Of a stretch of DNA of 64,000 nucleotides, positions 9,401-18,466 are shown in pieces; within the stretch, counting starts at the first letter, position 1, and every line of letters starts with the position of its first letter. Under the pieces are notes generated by a model, which did no database searches, had not been told where the DNA came from, and was given only the letters and a program-made list of their open reading frames with translations. The stretch comes from an uncultured Flavobacteriaceae bacterium. Lineage in GTDB: Bacteria > Bacteroidota > Bacteroidia > Flavobacteriales > Flavobacteriaceae. The stretch is from positions 1 to 64,000 of the forward strand of contig CANLVG010000016.1 of assembly GCA_947494565.1 (NCBI GenBank), in the 5' to 3' direction. The position numbers and the translations under genes are program-made.

Positions 9401-9466
9401 TTAACTGTTAATGAAACGGTTTATTTGACTTTTAACTGTTAAAAAATGATTGTAGCTTACCGTTAA
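9401..9466. promoter_or_regulatory. Repeated TTAACTGTTAA operator candidate
   Basis: Two perfect copies of TTAACTGTTAA (9401-9411 and 9432-9442) lie 31 bp apart, about three helical turns, and a weaker TTACCGTTAA follows at 9457-9466. Each copy is itself nearly palindromic (TTAAC-T-GTTAA). They fill the spacer between the divergent regulator gene and the PSCyt/PSD1 gene, the place expected for an autoregulated operator. Confidence 0.55.
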
Positions 9467-9479
9467 AGTAAAAACGGAC

Positions 9480-12400
9480 ATGAAAGGAATGCGTTATATC
9501 ACTTTTGTTTTAGTCTCATTTTGGTTGACAAGTTGTGATTGGAACCCGCCCAAGGAAATTGAAGCGGCGATGACCGAAGTGCCGGATAAGATTGACTTTA
9601 ATTACCATGTAAAACCTATTCTATCCGACAAATGTTTTGCCTGTCACGGACCTGATATGGCCAATCAAAAGGCGGGACTCCGTTTGGATATTGCCGAGCA
9701 TGCATATACCGCTTTGGAAGGTTCTGGAAAAAGTGCTATCGTACCAGGAAAGCCACATAAGAGCGAAATTGTCGATCGCATTTTATCAACAGATCCCGAA
9801 AGAAAAATGCCTCCTTTGGAATTTAAGGTAGAATTGACAGATCGTGAAATAGCAATACTGGCCAAATGGATTGCCCAAGGAGCCGAATACAAGCCGCACT
9901 GGTCTTTTATTCCTCCAAAAAAGGGTGTAAAACCTTCTGTTTCAGCTAAAGACTGGCCTTCGAATGAAATCGATTATTTTGTGGCCAAGACCTTGGAGTC
10001 GAATAAACTAAAACCTTCAAGTAGGGCTTCTAAAGAGGCTTTGATCCGACGGTTGAGTTTCGGTTTGATCGGTCTTCCCCCTTCGGCACAACAAATCGAG
10101 GATTTCGTGAATGACCCATCCGAGAATGCCTATGAAAAAGTAGTGGATAAACTTTTGGCATCTCCTGCTTATGGCGAGCGCATGGCGGCTGAATGGATGG
10201 ACGTAGCCCGATATGCCGATAGTGATGGGTATCTAGACGACAAACATCGAGATTTTAGTCCCTATCGTGACTGGGTGATCAACGCATTTAATGAAAATAT
10301 GACCTATGATCAGTTTACGACCTTTCAGTTAGCCGGGGATTTGATCGAACAACCGACCCAAGAAAGTAAACTTGCTACGGCTTTCAATAGGTTGCACAAA
10401 AGAAATTCTGAAGCGGGAATCGTTTATGAAGAATATAGGGTCGAGTATGTAGCGGACAGAACCCAAGTGGTCGGGAAGGCTTTTATGGGGCTCAGCGTTG
10501 AATGTGCGCGCTGCCATGACCATAAATATGATGCCATCAGTCAAAAAGACCATTACGAGTTGTTCGCATTCTTTAATAGCACAAACGAAATAGGCACTGC
10601 AGTCTATGGACCAGGTCAAGTACCCGGGCCGTCTTTGTTGCTGACCAACAAGGAGCAAGAGAAAGTGTTGCAGTACATTGATAGCGGTATCGAGGAGATC
10701 AAAGAAGAGTTGGTTGCGATACATAAAGAAAAACCTAAAGCCATAGCAGCCCTAACCTCCAATACCGATAAATTGCAATCGCAATTGAAAATCGGACTTC
10801 AGAAGGGTTTGAACGCCAGTGTCACCTTTGATGGTTTGCAGCGAAAGAACGAAAAAACCTTTCATGCCTTAACCTATGGGAATAGGGAAGTTACTGTTAT
10901 CAAAGAACCCGAGGTCAAAGTGGGGGTTTCTGGTGATGCCATCTTCTTCAATGATTATACGACCATTGCACTACCCAAAAAAGTAGGATGGTTCGACCAA
11001 TGCGATCCATTTACCATTTCGTTGGATATCTACCCCGATACAACATATGATGAAGCGGCGATTTTTACCCATTGCGAGGAAACCCGATTAGGACTTAAGG
11101 GGTATTCCCTGCATCTGGAAGACAATCACCTAAAATTCGTATTGGCACGTTCATGGCCTTCAAATGCCATTCAGGTGAAATCGAAACGGCCCATTGCTGA
11201 AAAAGAATGGAGTAATGTGACGGTCAGCTATGATGGTTTGGCCAAGGCCAGTGGGGTACGGCTTTACCTTGACGGACATGAAGTTCCAGTGAACGTTGAA
11301 ATTGATAACCTCTATAAATCCATATTATTTAAGAAGAACAGCCATAACTATCCTTTCCATGGATTTACTTTAGGCGTCCGGGATAAGTTTAAAACTTTCA
11401 AAGATGGCGGTATCGATAACCTAAAGATCTACAGTCGCGAATTATCCTCTTTGGAGGTGCAATTTGCCAACAAGGCAATAAAGGCTGCTGATATGGCCAA
11501 AGAAAGTGAAAAAATAAAGGAGTTCTATCACCAGACCCTTGGTCAAGACCCGGAAGTCGCGCGAAAAAAGCTTCAGAAATTGCGACAGGAACGTATCTCG
11601 GTCTTGGAACCTATTAAAGAGATTATGGTGCTTGGTGATATACCGGAGCCCCGCCCCACCTACATTTTGGACCGTGGAATGTACGATGCGCCTACGGAAG
11701 AAGTCCTTCCCGATGTACCGGAGGCGATTATGCCATTTAAAAAGGAATTTCCAAGAAATCGATTGGGGCTCTCAAAATGGCTCTTTGATAAAGAAAACCC
11801 GCTGACCGCAAGGGTTTTTGTGAATCGCTTGTGGCAAATGCATTTCGGCAGGGGATTGGTCGAGACCGCAGACGACTTTGGCAATCAAGGGAGCCTTCCC
11901 TCACACCCTGAGCTACTCGATTGGCTCGCCGTTACATTCATCGAATCAGGCTGGGATATCAAAAAAATGCACAAGTTGATCGTGATGTCAAGTACCTACC
12001 AACAGAGCTCTCAAATGAGGCCTGACCTGCTTGATATAGACGTTGACAATGTACTTCTAGCAAGGGGCCCAAGTATGCGGATGACCGCTGAAATGATACG
12101 CGATAATGCTTTGGCAATAAGTGGGTTGCTTGCGGGTAAAATTGGGGGACCAAGTGTTTATCCGTATCAACCGGATGGACTCTGGGATGAAATAAGCAAT
12201 AAACCATGGCGCTATCGCTATAAGCAGAAACCGGGTCCGGGACTCTACCGCAGAAGTTTATATACGATTTGGAAAAGGACATCAGCGCCGCCTTCGATGC
12301 AAATCTTCGATGCAGGTGATCGCAGTGTATGTACGGTGCGTCGACGACAGACGAGCACCCCCTTGCAGGCCTTAGTATTGCTGAATGACCCGCAGTTTGT

Positions 12401-12704
12401 TGAGGCGTCTTACATACTTGCCGAAAGTATTCTTGATGAACTAGGTGGTCAGCCTCAAAAGCAACTGGAACGAGCTTTTCAATTGAGCACCGGTCGAATG
12501 CCGCAGTCCAATGAAATGAAGGTATTACGAAAATTTTTGAGGGATGAGCAAAATCGTTTTTCGAGGAGGAAGGAAGATGCCATTGCCTATTTGAATATGG
12601 GTGAAACGAAAATAAAAAGTAGCTCTGATCCAGTAATGGTAGCGTCCTTGGCGACGGTAATCAATGGTGTCATGAACACCTCTGAAGGCTATACAATCAG
12701 ATAA
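9480..12704 (+). CDS. PSCyt1/PSCyt2/PSD1 lipoprotein with embedded jelly-roll domain
   Basis: A 1074-residue lipoprotein (lipobox WLTSC) with the full planctomycete-type order. PSCyt1 haem domain is at about 30-120 (Cys52-F-A-Cys55-His56). PSCyt2/DUF1549 is at about 155-370, with a second haem-type motif Cys342-A-R-Cys345-His346. PSD1/DUF1553 is at about 760-1030 (RNRLGLSKWLF, VNRLWQMHFGRGLVETADDFG). Between them, at about 440-660, lies a LamG/concanavalin-like domain with a LYLDGHEV strand. The neighbouring DUF1501 gene is its usual partner. Such pairs are very common in Planctomycetes; their substrate is not established. Six bases separate it from the next gene, so an operon is clear. Confidence 0.9.
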   Translation: MKGMRYITFVLVSFWLTSCDWNPPKEIEAAMTEVPDKIDFNYHVKPILSDKCFACHGPDMANQKAGLRLDIAEHAYTALEGSGKSAIVPGKPHKSEIVDRILSTDPERKMPPLEFKVELTDREIAILAKWIAQGAEYKPHWSFIPPKKGVKPSVSAKDWPSNEIDYFVAKTLESNKLKPSSRASKEALIRRLSFGLIGLPPSAQQIEDFVNDPSENAYEKVVDKLLASPAYGERMAAEWMDVARYADSDGYLDDKHRDFSPYRDWVINAFNENMTYDQFTTFQLAGDLIEQPTQESKLATAFNRLHKRNSEAGIVYEEYRVEYVADRTQVVGKAFMGLSVECARCHDHKYDAISQKDHYELFAFFNSTNEIGTAVYGPGQVPGPSLLLTNKEQEKVLQYIDSGIEEIKEELVAIHKEKPKAIAALTSNTDKLQSQLKIGLQKGLNASVTFDGLQRKNEKTFHALTYGNREVTVIKEPEVKVGVSGDAIFFNDYTTIALPKKVGWFDQCDPFTISLDIYPDTTYDEAAIFTHCEETRLGLKGYSLHLEDNHLKFVLARSWPSNAIQVKSKRPIAEKEWSNVTVSYDGLAKASGVRLYLDGHEVPVNVEIDNLYKSILFKKNSHNYPFHGFTLGVRDKFKTFKDGGIDNLKIYSRELSSLEVQFANKAIKAADMAKESEKIKEFYHQTLGQDPEVARKKLQKLRQERISVLEPIKEIMVLGDIPEPRPTYILDRGMYDAPTEEVLPDVPEAIMPFKKEFPRNRLGLSKWLFDKENPLTARVFVNRLWQMHFGRGLVETADDFGNQGSLPSHPELLDWLAVTFIESGWDIKKMHKLIVMSSTYQQSSQMRPDLLDIDVDNVLLARGPSMRMTAEMIRDNALAISGLLAGKIGGPSVYPYQPDGLWDEISNKPWRYRYKQKPGPGLYRRSLYTIWKRTSAPPSMQIFDAGDRSVCTVRRRQTSTPLQALVLLNDPQFVEASYILAESILDELGGQPQKQLERAFQLSTGRMPQSNEMKVLRKFLRDEQNRFSRRKEDAIAYLNMGETKIKSSSDPVMVASLATVINGVMNTSEGYTIR

Positions 12705-12710
12705 TCCGTT

Positions 12711-14192
12711 ATGATGAACGAATTGAAGAAAGCAAAGGAATTTGAAGAAAGCCGAAGGGGCTTTTTAAAGAAAACTTCATTGGGTTTTGGTGCCTTGGCA
12801 CTGTCCAGCTTATTGGGGCCGATCACCACGTTGGCCAATGACCTGATATTGCCAAAGAAGCCTTCGCTGATTCCCGGTCCGGAGGGATTCTTAAAAGGGA
12901 CTCATTTTCCGGCCAGAGCGAAGCGTGTAATCTATCTTTTTCAAAGCGGTGGACCATCGCAGTTGGAGACTTTTGATTATAAACCCGAAATGAAAAAATG
13001 GCACGGACAAGAAATTCCGGATTCGGTTCGAGGTACGCAACGCAACTCAGGAATGGTAACCTCGCAATCGACGTTTCCTTTGGTACAATCGATTTATGAT
13101 TTTAAGCAGTATGGACAATCAGGTGCTTGGGTCAGTGAGCTTTTTCCGTACACCTCCAAAATTGTCGATGACCTTTGTATCATCAAGTCGATGTATACAG
13201 AAGCAATTAATCATGAACCTGCGGTTATGTTCGTTCAAACAGGTTCGCAGCTCAGTGGCCGACCTTCCATAGGATCTTGGTTGAGCTACGGTTTAGGAAG
13301 TGATAATAAAGATTTACCCAATTTTGTGGTCATGCTTTCCAAAGGGGGTGGGGCGCAACCTCTGAGTTCTGCAGCATGGGGCAATGGTTTTTTACCCTCG
13401 CACCACCAAGGAGTTCAATTTCGGTCCGGTAAAGATCCTGTGCTTTACTTGAACAATCCGCATGGAGTACATGATCATGATCGACGAAGGGCTTTGGATT
13501 ACATTGCCGAGTTGAACAATGAACAATATGATGTTTGGAAGGACCCTGAAATTAAGTCCAAGATCAATCAATATGAGATGGCATACCGGATGCAAAATTC
13601 GGTTCCCGAGGCAGTAGATACATCGAATGAACCCGATTACATCTATGATTTGTATGGTGAAGATGCTAAAACCCCAGGAACCTTTGCGGCCAATTGCCTG
13701 CAAGCCCGACGTTTGGCGGAAAAGGATGTCAAGTTTATCCAACTATACCACATGGGTTGGGATCAACATGGAGGACTCCCCAGGGGAATCAAACGACAGG
13801 CGTTGGGCACCGACCAAGCTACTGCTGGTTTGATTACCGATTTGAAACAAAGGGGACTGCTAGAGGATACGTTGGTCATTTGGGGCGGGGAATTTGGAAG
13901 GACCAGTTTCTCACAAGGACGATTAACAGCTGATAATTATGGCCGTGATCACCACCCAGGCTGCTTTACGATGTGGATGGCCGGAGCGGGTGTGAAGGCG
14001 GGCATGGTGTATGGTGAGACCGACGAATTCAGTTATAATGTAATCCAAAATGGAGTGCACGTTCACGATTTTCAGGCCACCTTGATGCACTTGCTTGGCA
14101 TAGATCATGAAAGATTGACGTTTAAGCACCAAGGTAGACGGTTCCGATTGACGGACGTTCATGGTCATGTGGTAAAGGATATTCTAGCCTAA
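12711..14192 (+). CDS. DUF1501 Tat-exported protein
   Basis: A 493-residue protein with a twin-arginine signal (ESRRGFLKK, then a hydrophobic Ala/Leu stretch) and the DUF1501 body, a distant relative of sulfatase/alkaline-phosphatase folds. Landmarks are the FQSGGPSQLETFDYKP start, the GWDQHGGL loop, WGGEFGRT, and the DHHPGCFTMW block near the end. It is the standard genomic partner of PSCyt/PSD1 proteins and here lies directly downstream of one. It would fold with a cofactor or metal in the cytoplasm and act in the periplasm. Activity is undefined; metal binding is suggested by the conserved Asp/His clusters. Confidence 0.92.
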   Translation: MMNELKKAKEFEESRRGFLKKTSLGFGALALSSLLGPITTLANDLILPKKPSLIPGPEGFLKGTHFPARAKRVIYLFQSGGPSQLETFDYKPEMKKWHGQEIPDSVRGTQRNSGMVTSQSTFPLVQSIYDFKQYGQSGAWVSELFPYTSKIVDDLCIIKSMYTEAINHEPAVMFVQTGSQLSGRPSIGSWLSYGLGSDNKDLPNFVVMLSKGGGAQPLSSAAWGNGFLPSHHQGVQFRSGKDPVLYLNNPHGVHDHDRRRALDYIAELNNEQYDVWKDPEIKSKINQYEMAYRMQNSVPEAVDTSNEPDYIYDLYGEDAKTPGTFAANCLQARRLAEKDVKFIQLYHMGWDQHGGLPRGIKRQALGTDQATAGLITDLKQRGLLEDTLVIWGGEFGRTSFSQGRLTADNYGRDHHPGCFTMWMAGAGVKAGMVYGETDEFSYNVIQNGVHVHDFQATLMHLLGIDHERLTFKHQGRRFRLTDVHGHVVKDILA

Positions 14193-14200
14193 TCAAAAAC

Positions 14201-15268
14201 ATGAAAAGAAGAAAATTTTTAAAAAAAACGCTCAAAAACGGGAGCGCCACCCTAGTATCTACCATTGTGCCGTTCTATATCATGCCGACTAAACCTAGAT
14301 TGGAAGAAACCGTGCTCGGTCACGGAGATTTCAAATATCGACTAGAAAAAAGGTGGGGAGATCTTGATTCCGAAAAATACCCAGTTAACAATTGCCATGA
14401 AATGGTCATGGATCGTCAAGAACGACTTTTTCTTTTGACAGACCATACGAAGAACAACATACTTGTTTATGATACGAGCGGCAAGCTTTTAAACAGTTGG
14501 TCGTTAGAGCTAAAAGGTGCTCATGGACTGTCGATTCATGATGAAGGAGGGGAAGAGTTTCTCTATATCACGGATACCGCGTCAGGAAGGGTCATAAAAA
14601 CCACGTTGAGCGGAGCTATCGTCATGGAGTTGGATGCGCCGAATACAATGGGGGCCTATGAAACGAATATGCGGTACAGCCCTACCGAAACGGCCGTTGG
14701 TCCAAATGGGGATATTTATGTGTCAGACGGGTATGGATCGCAATTTATAGTGCAATATGATGCGCAAGGTAAGTTTATTCGAAAATTCGGGGGCGACAGT
14801 TTTTTGGCCGTAGATAAATTCAAACAGGCACATGGCGTGGCCATTGATTCCCGTGATAGTAATTACCCAACACTGATATGTTCGGCCCGTATTAAAAATT
14901 CGTTCAAGCGTTTCTCCCTGGGTGGGGATTATTTAGAGACTTTTTACATGCCAGGACTATTTATTAGTCGTCCGGTTATTGACGATGAAAATATCTATTC
15001 CGGGGTTTGTTTCGGAATGACGGAAGGCAATTATAATATGCAACTGAACAAAGGGTTTGTGACCGTTCTCGACAAAGAAAATAAGGTGGTGTCCAATCCG
15101 GGAGGTACGCGGCCGACCTATGATGAAAAAGGGAAACTTCAATTAATGTTACAAAAGCAACCCATCTTCAAACATTGCCATGATGTTTGTGTCGACAACG
15201 ATAAAAACCTCTATGTGTGTCAGTGGAATGCGGGTAAGATTTATCCTTATAAGCTGCATCGGGTCTAA
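14201..15268 (+). CDS. NHL-repeat six-bladed propeller protein, Tat-like signal
   Basis: A 355-residue protein with an MKRRKFLKK twin-arginine start and a moderately hydrophobic segment. The rest is a propeller of NHL-type blades, with repeating G-I-VSDGYGSQFI-Y, KQAHGVAID and NLYVCQWNAGKIY patterns, similar to the lyase domain of peptidylglycine amidating enzymes. Conserved His/Tyr residues resemble that family, but lyase activity is not demonstrated. It follows the DUF1501 gene by eight bases and ends the operon, tail to tail with the DUF4268 gene. Confidence 0.82.
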   Translation: MKRRKFLKKTLKNGSATLVSTIVPFYIMPTKPRLEETVLGHGDFKYRLEKRWGDLDSEKYPVNNCHEMVMDRQERLFLLTDHTKNNILVYDTSGKLLNSWSLELKGAHGLSIHDEGGEEFLYITDTASGRVIKTTLSGAIVMELDAPNTMGAYETNMRYSPTETAVGPNGDIYVSDGYGSQFIVQYDAQGKFIRKFGGDSFLAVDKFKQAHGVAIDSRDSNYPTLICSARIKNSFKRFSLGGDYLETFYMPGLFISRPVIDDENIYSGVCFGMTEGNYNMQLNKGFVTVLDKENKVVSNPGGTRPTYDEKGKLQLMLQKQPIFKHCHDVCVDNDKNLYVCQWNAGKIYPYKLHRV

Positions 15269-15281
15269 GGTTGCTCATCGG

Positions 15282-15710
15282 TCAATCCGATAGCATTTCT
15301 TGATATTCATAAAAAAAACGTTCAAAGGAAATCATACTTTGGTTCAGGAAAACCATTGTTTCCCTCCACGTATTTTTGTTGTGGATCGATACCTGATTCA
15401 GCACTACATAAACCCTTGATAGCTCTTTGCCGTTTTCCAATAGAAAACAGTCTTCGAAAGTGGAACTAGATAAAAACTCCTCCTTTAGGATAGATCTTAA
15501 GGAAACGATTTTTTCCCAGAGCGCAATGCGAACCTCTAAATCGGGATGTTCCACGTCCAATGAGACCATGGCTTTTTTTAAATCAAAATGGAAGCGAAAA
15601 ATCAAGCCTTTTACCTTGGTGTTATACAATACCCATTTTCTAGGGTACGACTTCCCAAAGGAAATCCAGAATTCCTGTCGTAGTTTTTTTGATTCCTCTT
15701 TGCTGAACAT
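15282..15710 (-). CDS. DUF4268 protein
   Basis: A 142-residue cytoplasmic protein with the DUF4268 pattern: EFWISFGKSYPRKW near the start, FRFHFDLKKAMVSLDVEH, and a C-terminal aromatic helix. It begins at the base after the ZIP transporter stop, so both are likely on one transcript. The family is widespread in Bacteroidota. DUF4268 is related by fold to nuclease-like domains in some annotations, but no catalytic set is evident here and the function is unknown. Confidence 0.8.
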   Translation of the reverse strand: MFSKEESKKLRQEFWISFGKSYPRKWVLYNTKVKGLIFRFHFDLKKAMVSLDVEHPDLEVRIALWEKIVSLRSILKEEFLSSSTFEDCFLLENGKELSRVYVVLNQVSIHNKNTWRETMVFLNQSMISFERFFYEYQEMLSD

Positions 15711-16382
15711 CTACAGAAAATAGGCAATTAGAATTCCCAAAACAATAACTGCTATTTTTCTCAAATTGAACTTATGCCCTTCCGAACTTTCAAAGAGTAT
15801 AACCGTCGAGATATGTAAAAACACGCCAATGACCAAAGCCGTAAGTGGCGCATAGTAGGTATTTACAAACTCAAAGCTGGCGGCAATTAGACTACCTAAA
15901 GGTGTCATTAGGGCGAAAAGAAGTATGAAGAATACCGCCTTGACCAGTTTTACTTTGGACTCTACTAAAAAGATGCTCAAAATTATGGCAATAGGAATTT
16001 TATGGATAAGGATGCCATAAATTATGGTCTCGTGTTTTTCAATGGGAAAACCTTCTAGAAGCGCATGGATTGAAAGGCTAAGAAATAATAACCAGGGAAA
16101 ATTGCTTTTATTTTTATCTAGATGAACATGACCGTGTTCCGCCCCTTTGGAGAAAAACTCAAGAAAAATCTGTAGCAAAATACCGAGCAAGACGAAGACC
16201 CCAATAGTTTTTGCATCTGAATTTTCATAAACCGAAGGAAAAAGTTCGAAAATCGTTAAGGCTAATAAGAACGCGCCGCTGAATGCCAGTAATAACTTGA
16301 AGTTTTCCTTACTTTTTGGTCTTACGACGAGAACAAATACAAAACTCAGCAAAACTCCCAGAATGGGAAGCAGATAGGTCAT
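15711..16382 (-). CDS. ZIP-family divalent metal transporter
   Basis: A 223-residue membrane protein with about eight hydrophobic segments. Helix IV carries SIHALLEGF and helix V carries ILIHKIPIAI, the paired His-containing motifs that bind the metal in ZIP transporters. A His-rich loop (GAEHGHVHLD) lies between helices III and IV, as is usual. It should bring Zn2+ or another divalent ion into the cytoplasm. It shares a promoter region with the divergent RNA methyltransferase gene, where a perfect palindrome at 16431-16449 could be a control site. Confidence 0.9.
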   Translation of the reverse strand: MTYLLPILGVLLSFVFVLVVRPKSKENFKLLLAFSGAFLLALTIFELFPSVYENSDAKTIGVFVLLGILLQIFLEFFSKGAEHGHVHLDKNKSNFPWLLFLSLSIHALLEGFPIEKHETIIYGILIHKIPIAIILSIFLVESKVKLVKAVFFILLFALMTPLGSLIAASFEFVNTYYAPLTALVIGVFLHISTVILFESSEGHKFNLRKIAVIVLGILIAYFL

Positions 16383-16430
16383 TCAAACTCGGTTAGGTGA
16401 TTGTTCGATTTCCGATGTACTAGTAAGGGG

Positions 16431-16449
16431 CAAAAATACAGTATTTTTG
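16431..16449. promoter_or_regulatory. Palindromic bidirectional -7 element
   Basis: CAAAAATAC-A-GTATTTTTG is a perfect palindrome around one central A. It contains the Bacteroidota -7 box TATTTTTG on both strands: 16442-16449 reading right toward the methyltransferase, and 16438-16431 reading left toward the ZIP gene. Start codons lie 20 and 48 bases away. I see no clear -33 TTTG for either. Confidence 0.55.
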
Positions 16450-16469
16450 TGGCAATCATAATTACAAGG

Positions 16470-17657
16470 ATGAACAATAATTTTAAAATGGTCGCCAAAA
16501 CCCTTTTTGGTTTCGAGGAGATTTTAGGCAAAGAACTTCGAAATCTTGGTGCTGGTCATGTGGTCGAAGGCGTTCGAAATGTTTCTTTTGAAGGGGATAC
16601 CGGTTTTATGTATAAGGCCAACCTGTGCTTACGAACAGCTATTAAAGTACTCAAGCCCATTCATTCTTTTTCAGTACGGAACGAGAACGAACTGTATCGT
16701 AAGATCTATACCATGGATTGGGGGGATTATCTCTCCGTCGATACCACCTTCGCCATAGACACAACGGTGAACTCGGATCATTTTACACATTCGCTCTATG
16801 TCTCTCAAAAAGCAAAAGATGCTATTGTTGACAAATTTCGTGATACGGAAGGAAAGCGGCCCAGTGTTGATGTAAAGCACCCTGACGTTCGCTTGAACAT
16901 TCACATACACAAACAACAGTGTACCATTTCACTAGATAGTTCTGGGCGTTCGTTGCATCAAAGAGGCTATCGTACGGCAACGAACATTGCCCCGATCAAT
17001 GAAGTACTTGCAGCAGGACTTCTCTTGTTGAGTGGGTGGGACGGACAATGTGATTTTTTAGATCCCATGTGCGGTAGTGGCACCCTACTGACCGAGGCGG
17101 CCATGATTGCCTGCAACATTCCTGTGAACATCAATAGAAAAGAATTCGCTTTTGAGAAATGGGAGGATTTCGATGCGACGCTCTTTGAAAAGATCGTCAA
17201 TGCTAGCTTGAACAAAACCCGTGAATTTCATCATAAGATCATCGGTTACGACAAAGCGCCTTCGGCTGTAAGAAAGGCCATTGCTAATGCCGAAAGCGCC
17301 AACCTTTCGGAGTATATTACGATCGAACGAAAGAACTTTTTTGAGACCGCCAAACCTACCGATACGCATTTGCATATCGTTTTCAATCCACCTTATGGCG
17401 AACGCTTGGACCGCCGCGGTTTGGATTCCGGTTTTGATGTGGAAGCTTTTTACTCCGATATCGGAGATACCTTAAAACAAGAGTATCCAGGTACCGAGGC
17501 GTGGTTTATCACCTCGAATTTAGAGGCCTTAAAGTATGTCGGTTTAAGGCCTTCAAGAAAAATCAAGGTCTTCAATAGTCATTTGGAGTCTCGTTTGGTC
17601 AAATACGTTATGTACGAGGGCAGTAAGAAGGCCAAGAATAATTTAGTGCAGGAATAA
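16470..17657 (+). CDS. THUMP-domain class I rRNA methyltransferase
   Basis: A 395-residue protein of the RlmL/YpsC-like family. The THUMP region lies at about 40-150. The Rossmann methyltransferase follows, with SAM-binding DPMCGSGTLLTEAA and the catalytic NPPYGERL motif that marks N2-guanine methylation. It likely modifies a guanine of 23S rRNA (m2G2445-type) by homology. The ATG at 16470 is chosen because the protein then starts at the conserved KTLFGFEEIL and the -7 box at 16442 lies just upstream; the longer open frame from 16401 would include the promoter. Confidence 0.92.
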   Translation: MNNNFKMVAKTLFGFEEILGKELRNLGAGHVVEGVRNVSFEGDTGFMYKANLCLRTAIKVLKPIHSFSVRNENELYRKIYTMDWGDYLSVDTTFAIDTTVNSDHFTHSLYVSQKAKDAIVDKFRDTEGKRPSVDVKHPDVRLNIHIHKQQCTISLDSSGRSLHQRGYRTATNIAPINEVLAAGLLLLSGWDGQCDFLDPMCGSGTLLTEAAMIACNIPVNINRKEFAFEKWEDFDATLFEKIVNASLNKTREFHHKIIGYDKAPSAVRKAIANAESANLSEYITIERKNFFETAKPTDTHLHIVFNPPYGERLDRRGLDSGFDVEAFYSDIGDTLKQEYPGTEAWFITSNLEALKYVGLRPSRKIKVFNSHLESRLVKYVMYEGSKKAKNNLVQE

Positions 17658-17659
17658 TA

Positions 17660-18466
17660 TTACTGCTCTTCTTCCACTGGTGGCGTTATTTTTTTCTTCT
17701 TGTTCACCCTTGGTTTTTTGTACAAGGGAAGGAAATAAGAGAGTGTGAAATTATATCCGATACCGAACCTTGCACCGTCTGTCACCTTGTTGAATCCGGG
17801 TATAAAAAGGTTCCTAAAATTTTCAGGTTCATCATTTGTAACATAGGCCCCTAAACGAACGCTACCTCCCAGAAAAATATTTGCCAATAGCTCCGCTTTG
17901 ACACCCAAAACGAATTCGAGCCAAATCGCGTTCAAACCTGAAAACTCCCGAGCTTCTGTCGACCCCACAGGAAAATCATCCGGATTCCAATAGCGATTCG
18001 AATCATAAATTTGAAAATCATTCAAGGTCTGACTAAAACTACTATAGGCAACACGCCCTCCGATATAAATTAAATTTTGTTCATCAAGCCAATTTCCATA
18101 GGTATTGAAATCGATACCCACCTTGATATAACTACCCGAGGTCGTAAAGTTGTATAGATCTTCTTGCCGGTCTCTTTTTTCGTTACCCAGTTCGGCTGCT
18201 AAATACAGATTCTGGGTAATTCGGTAGTCGCCGACAAGTTCAAAACCCGTGTACTCCGGTTCAAAAAATGTAATTGTAGGTCTACTTAGGTCTACGCCCA
18301 CGCGGAGGCCATATGATTCCATATAACGGGGACTATCCTTGGTTTGTGGTCCAATTGTTTCTTGTTGTGCCACACTGTCTTTGGGTTGTGGTTCTATCGG
18401 TTCTTCCTGCGCCGAAACCAGAAACCCAATCGACAAAAGAAATAAACTAATGAAATATCTTGACAT
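17660..18466 (-). CDS. DUF6048 outer-membrane beta-barrel-like protein
   Basis: A 268-residue exported protein: signal peptide ending VSAQ, a Gln/Pro/Lys linker, then alternating strands with aromatic ends (YGLRVGVDL, YLAAELGNE, GSYIKVGIDF, LIYIGGRVAY, FGIGYNFTLSYFLPL) as in a small outer-membrane barrel. It matches the DUF6048 family. The start overlaps the end of the DUF6452 gene by 20 bp, so translation is coupled. The C-terminal tail is basic then acidic. Role unknown; the DUF6452-DUF6048 pair beside rlmD is, to my knowledge, conserved in flavobacteria. Confidence 0.82.
   Translation of the reverse strand: MSRYFISLFLLSIGFLVSAQEEPIEPQPKDSVAQQETIGPQTKDSPRYMESYGLRVGVDLSRPTITFFEPEYTGFELVGDYRITQNLYLAAELGNEKRDRQEDLYNFTTSGSYIKVGIDFNTYGNWLDEQNLIYIGGRVAYSSFSQTLNDFQIYDSNRYWNPDDFPVGSTEAREFSGLNAIWLEFVLGVKAELLANIFLGGSVRLGAYVTNDEPENFRNLFIPGFNKVTDGARFGIGYNFTLSYFLPLYKKPRVNKKKKITPPVEEEQ

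Noticed and set aside
15269-15300. Hairpin ATCGG-TCAAT-CCGAT between the converging genes as terminator
   Set aside because: The stem is only five bases and has no T-run.
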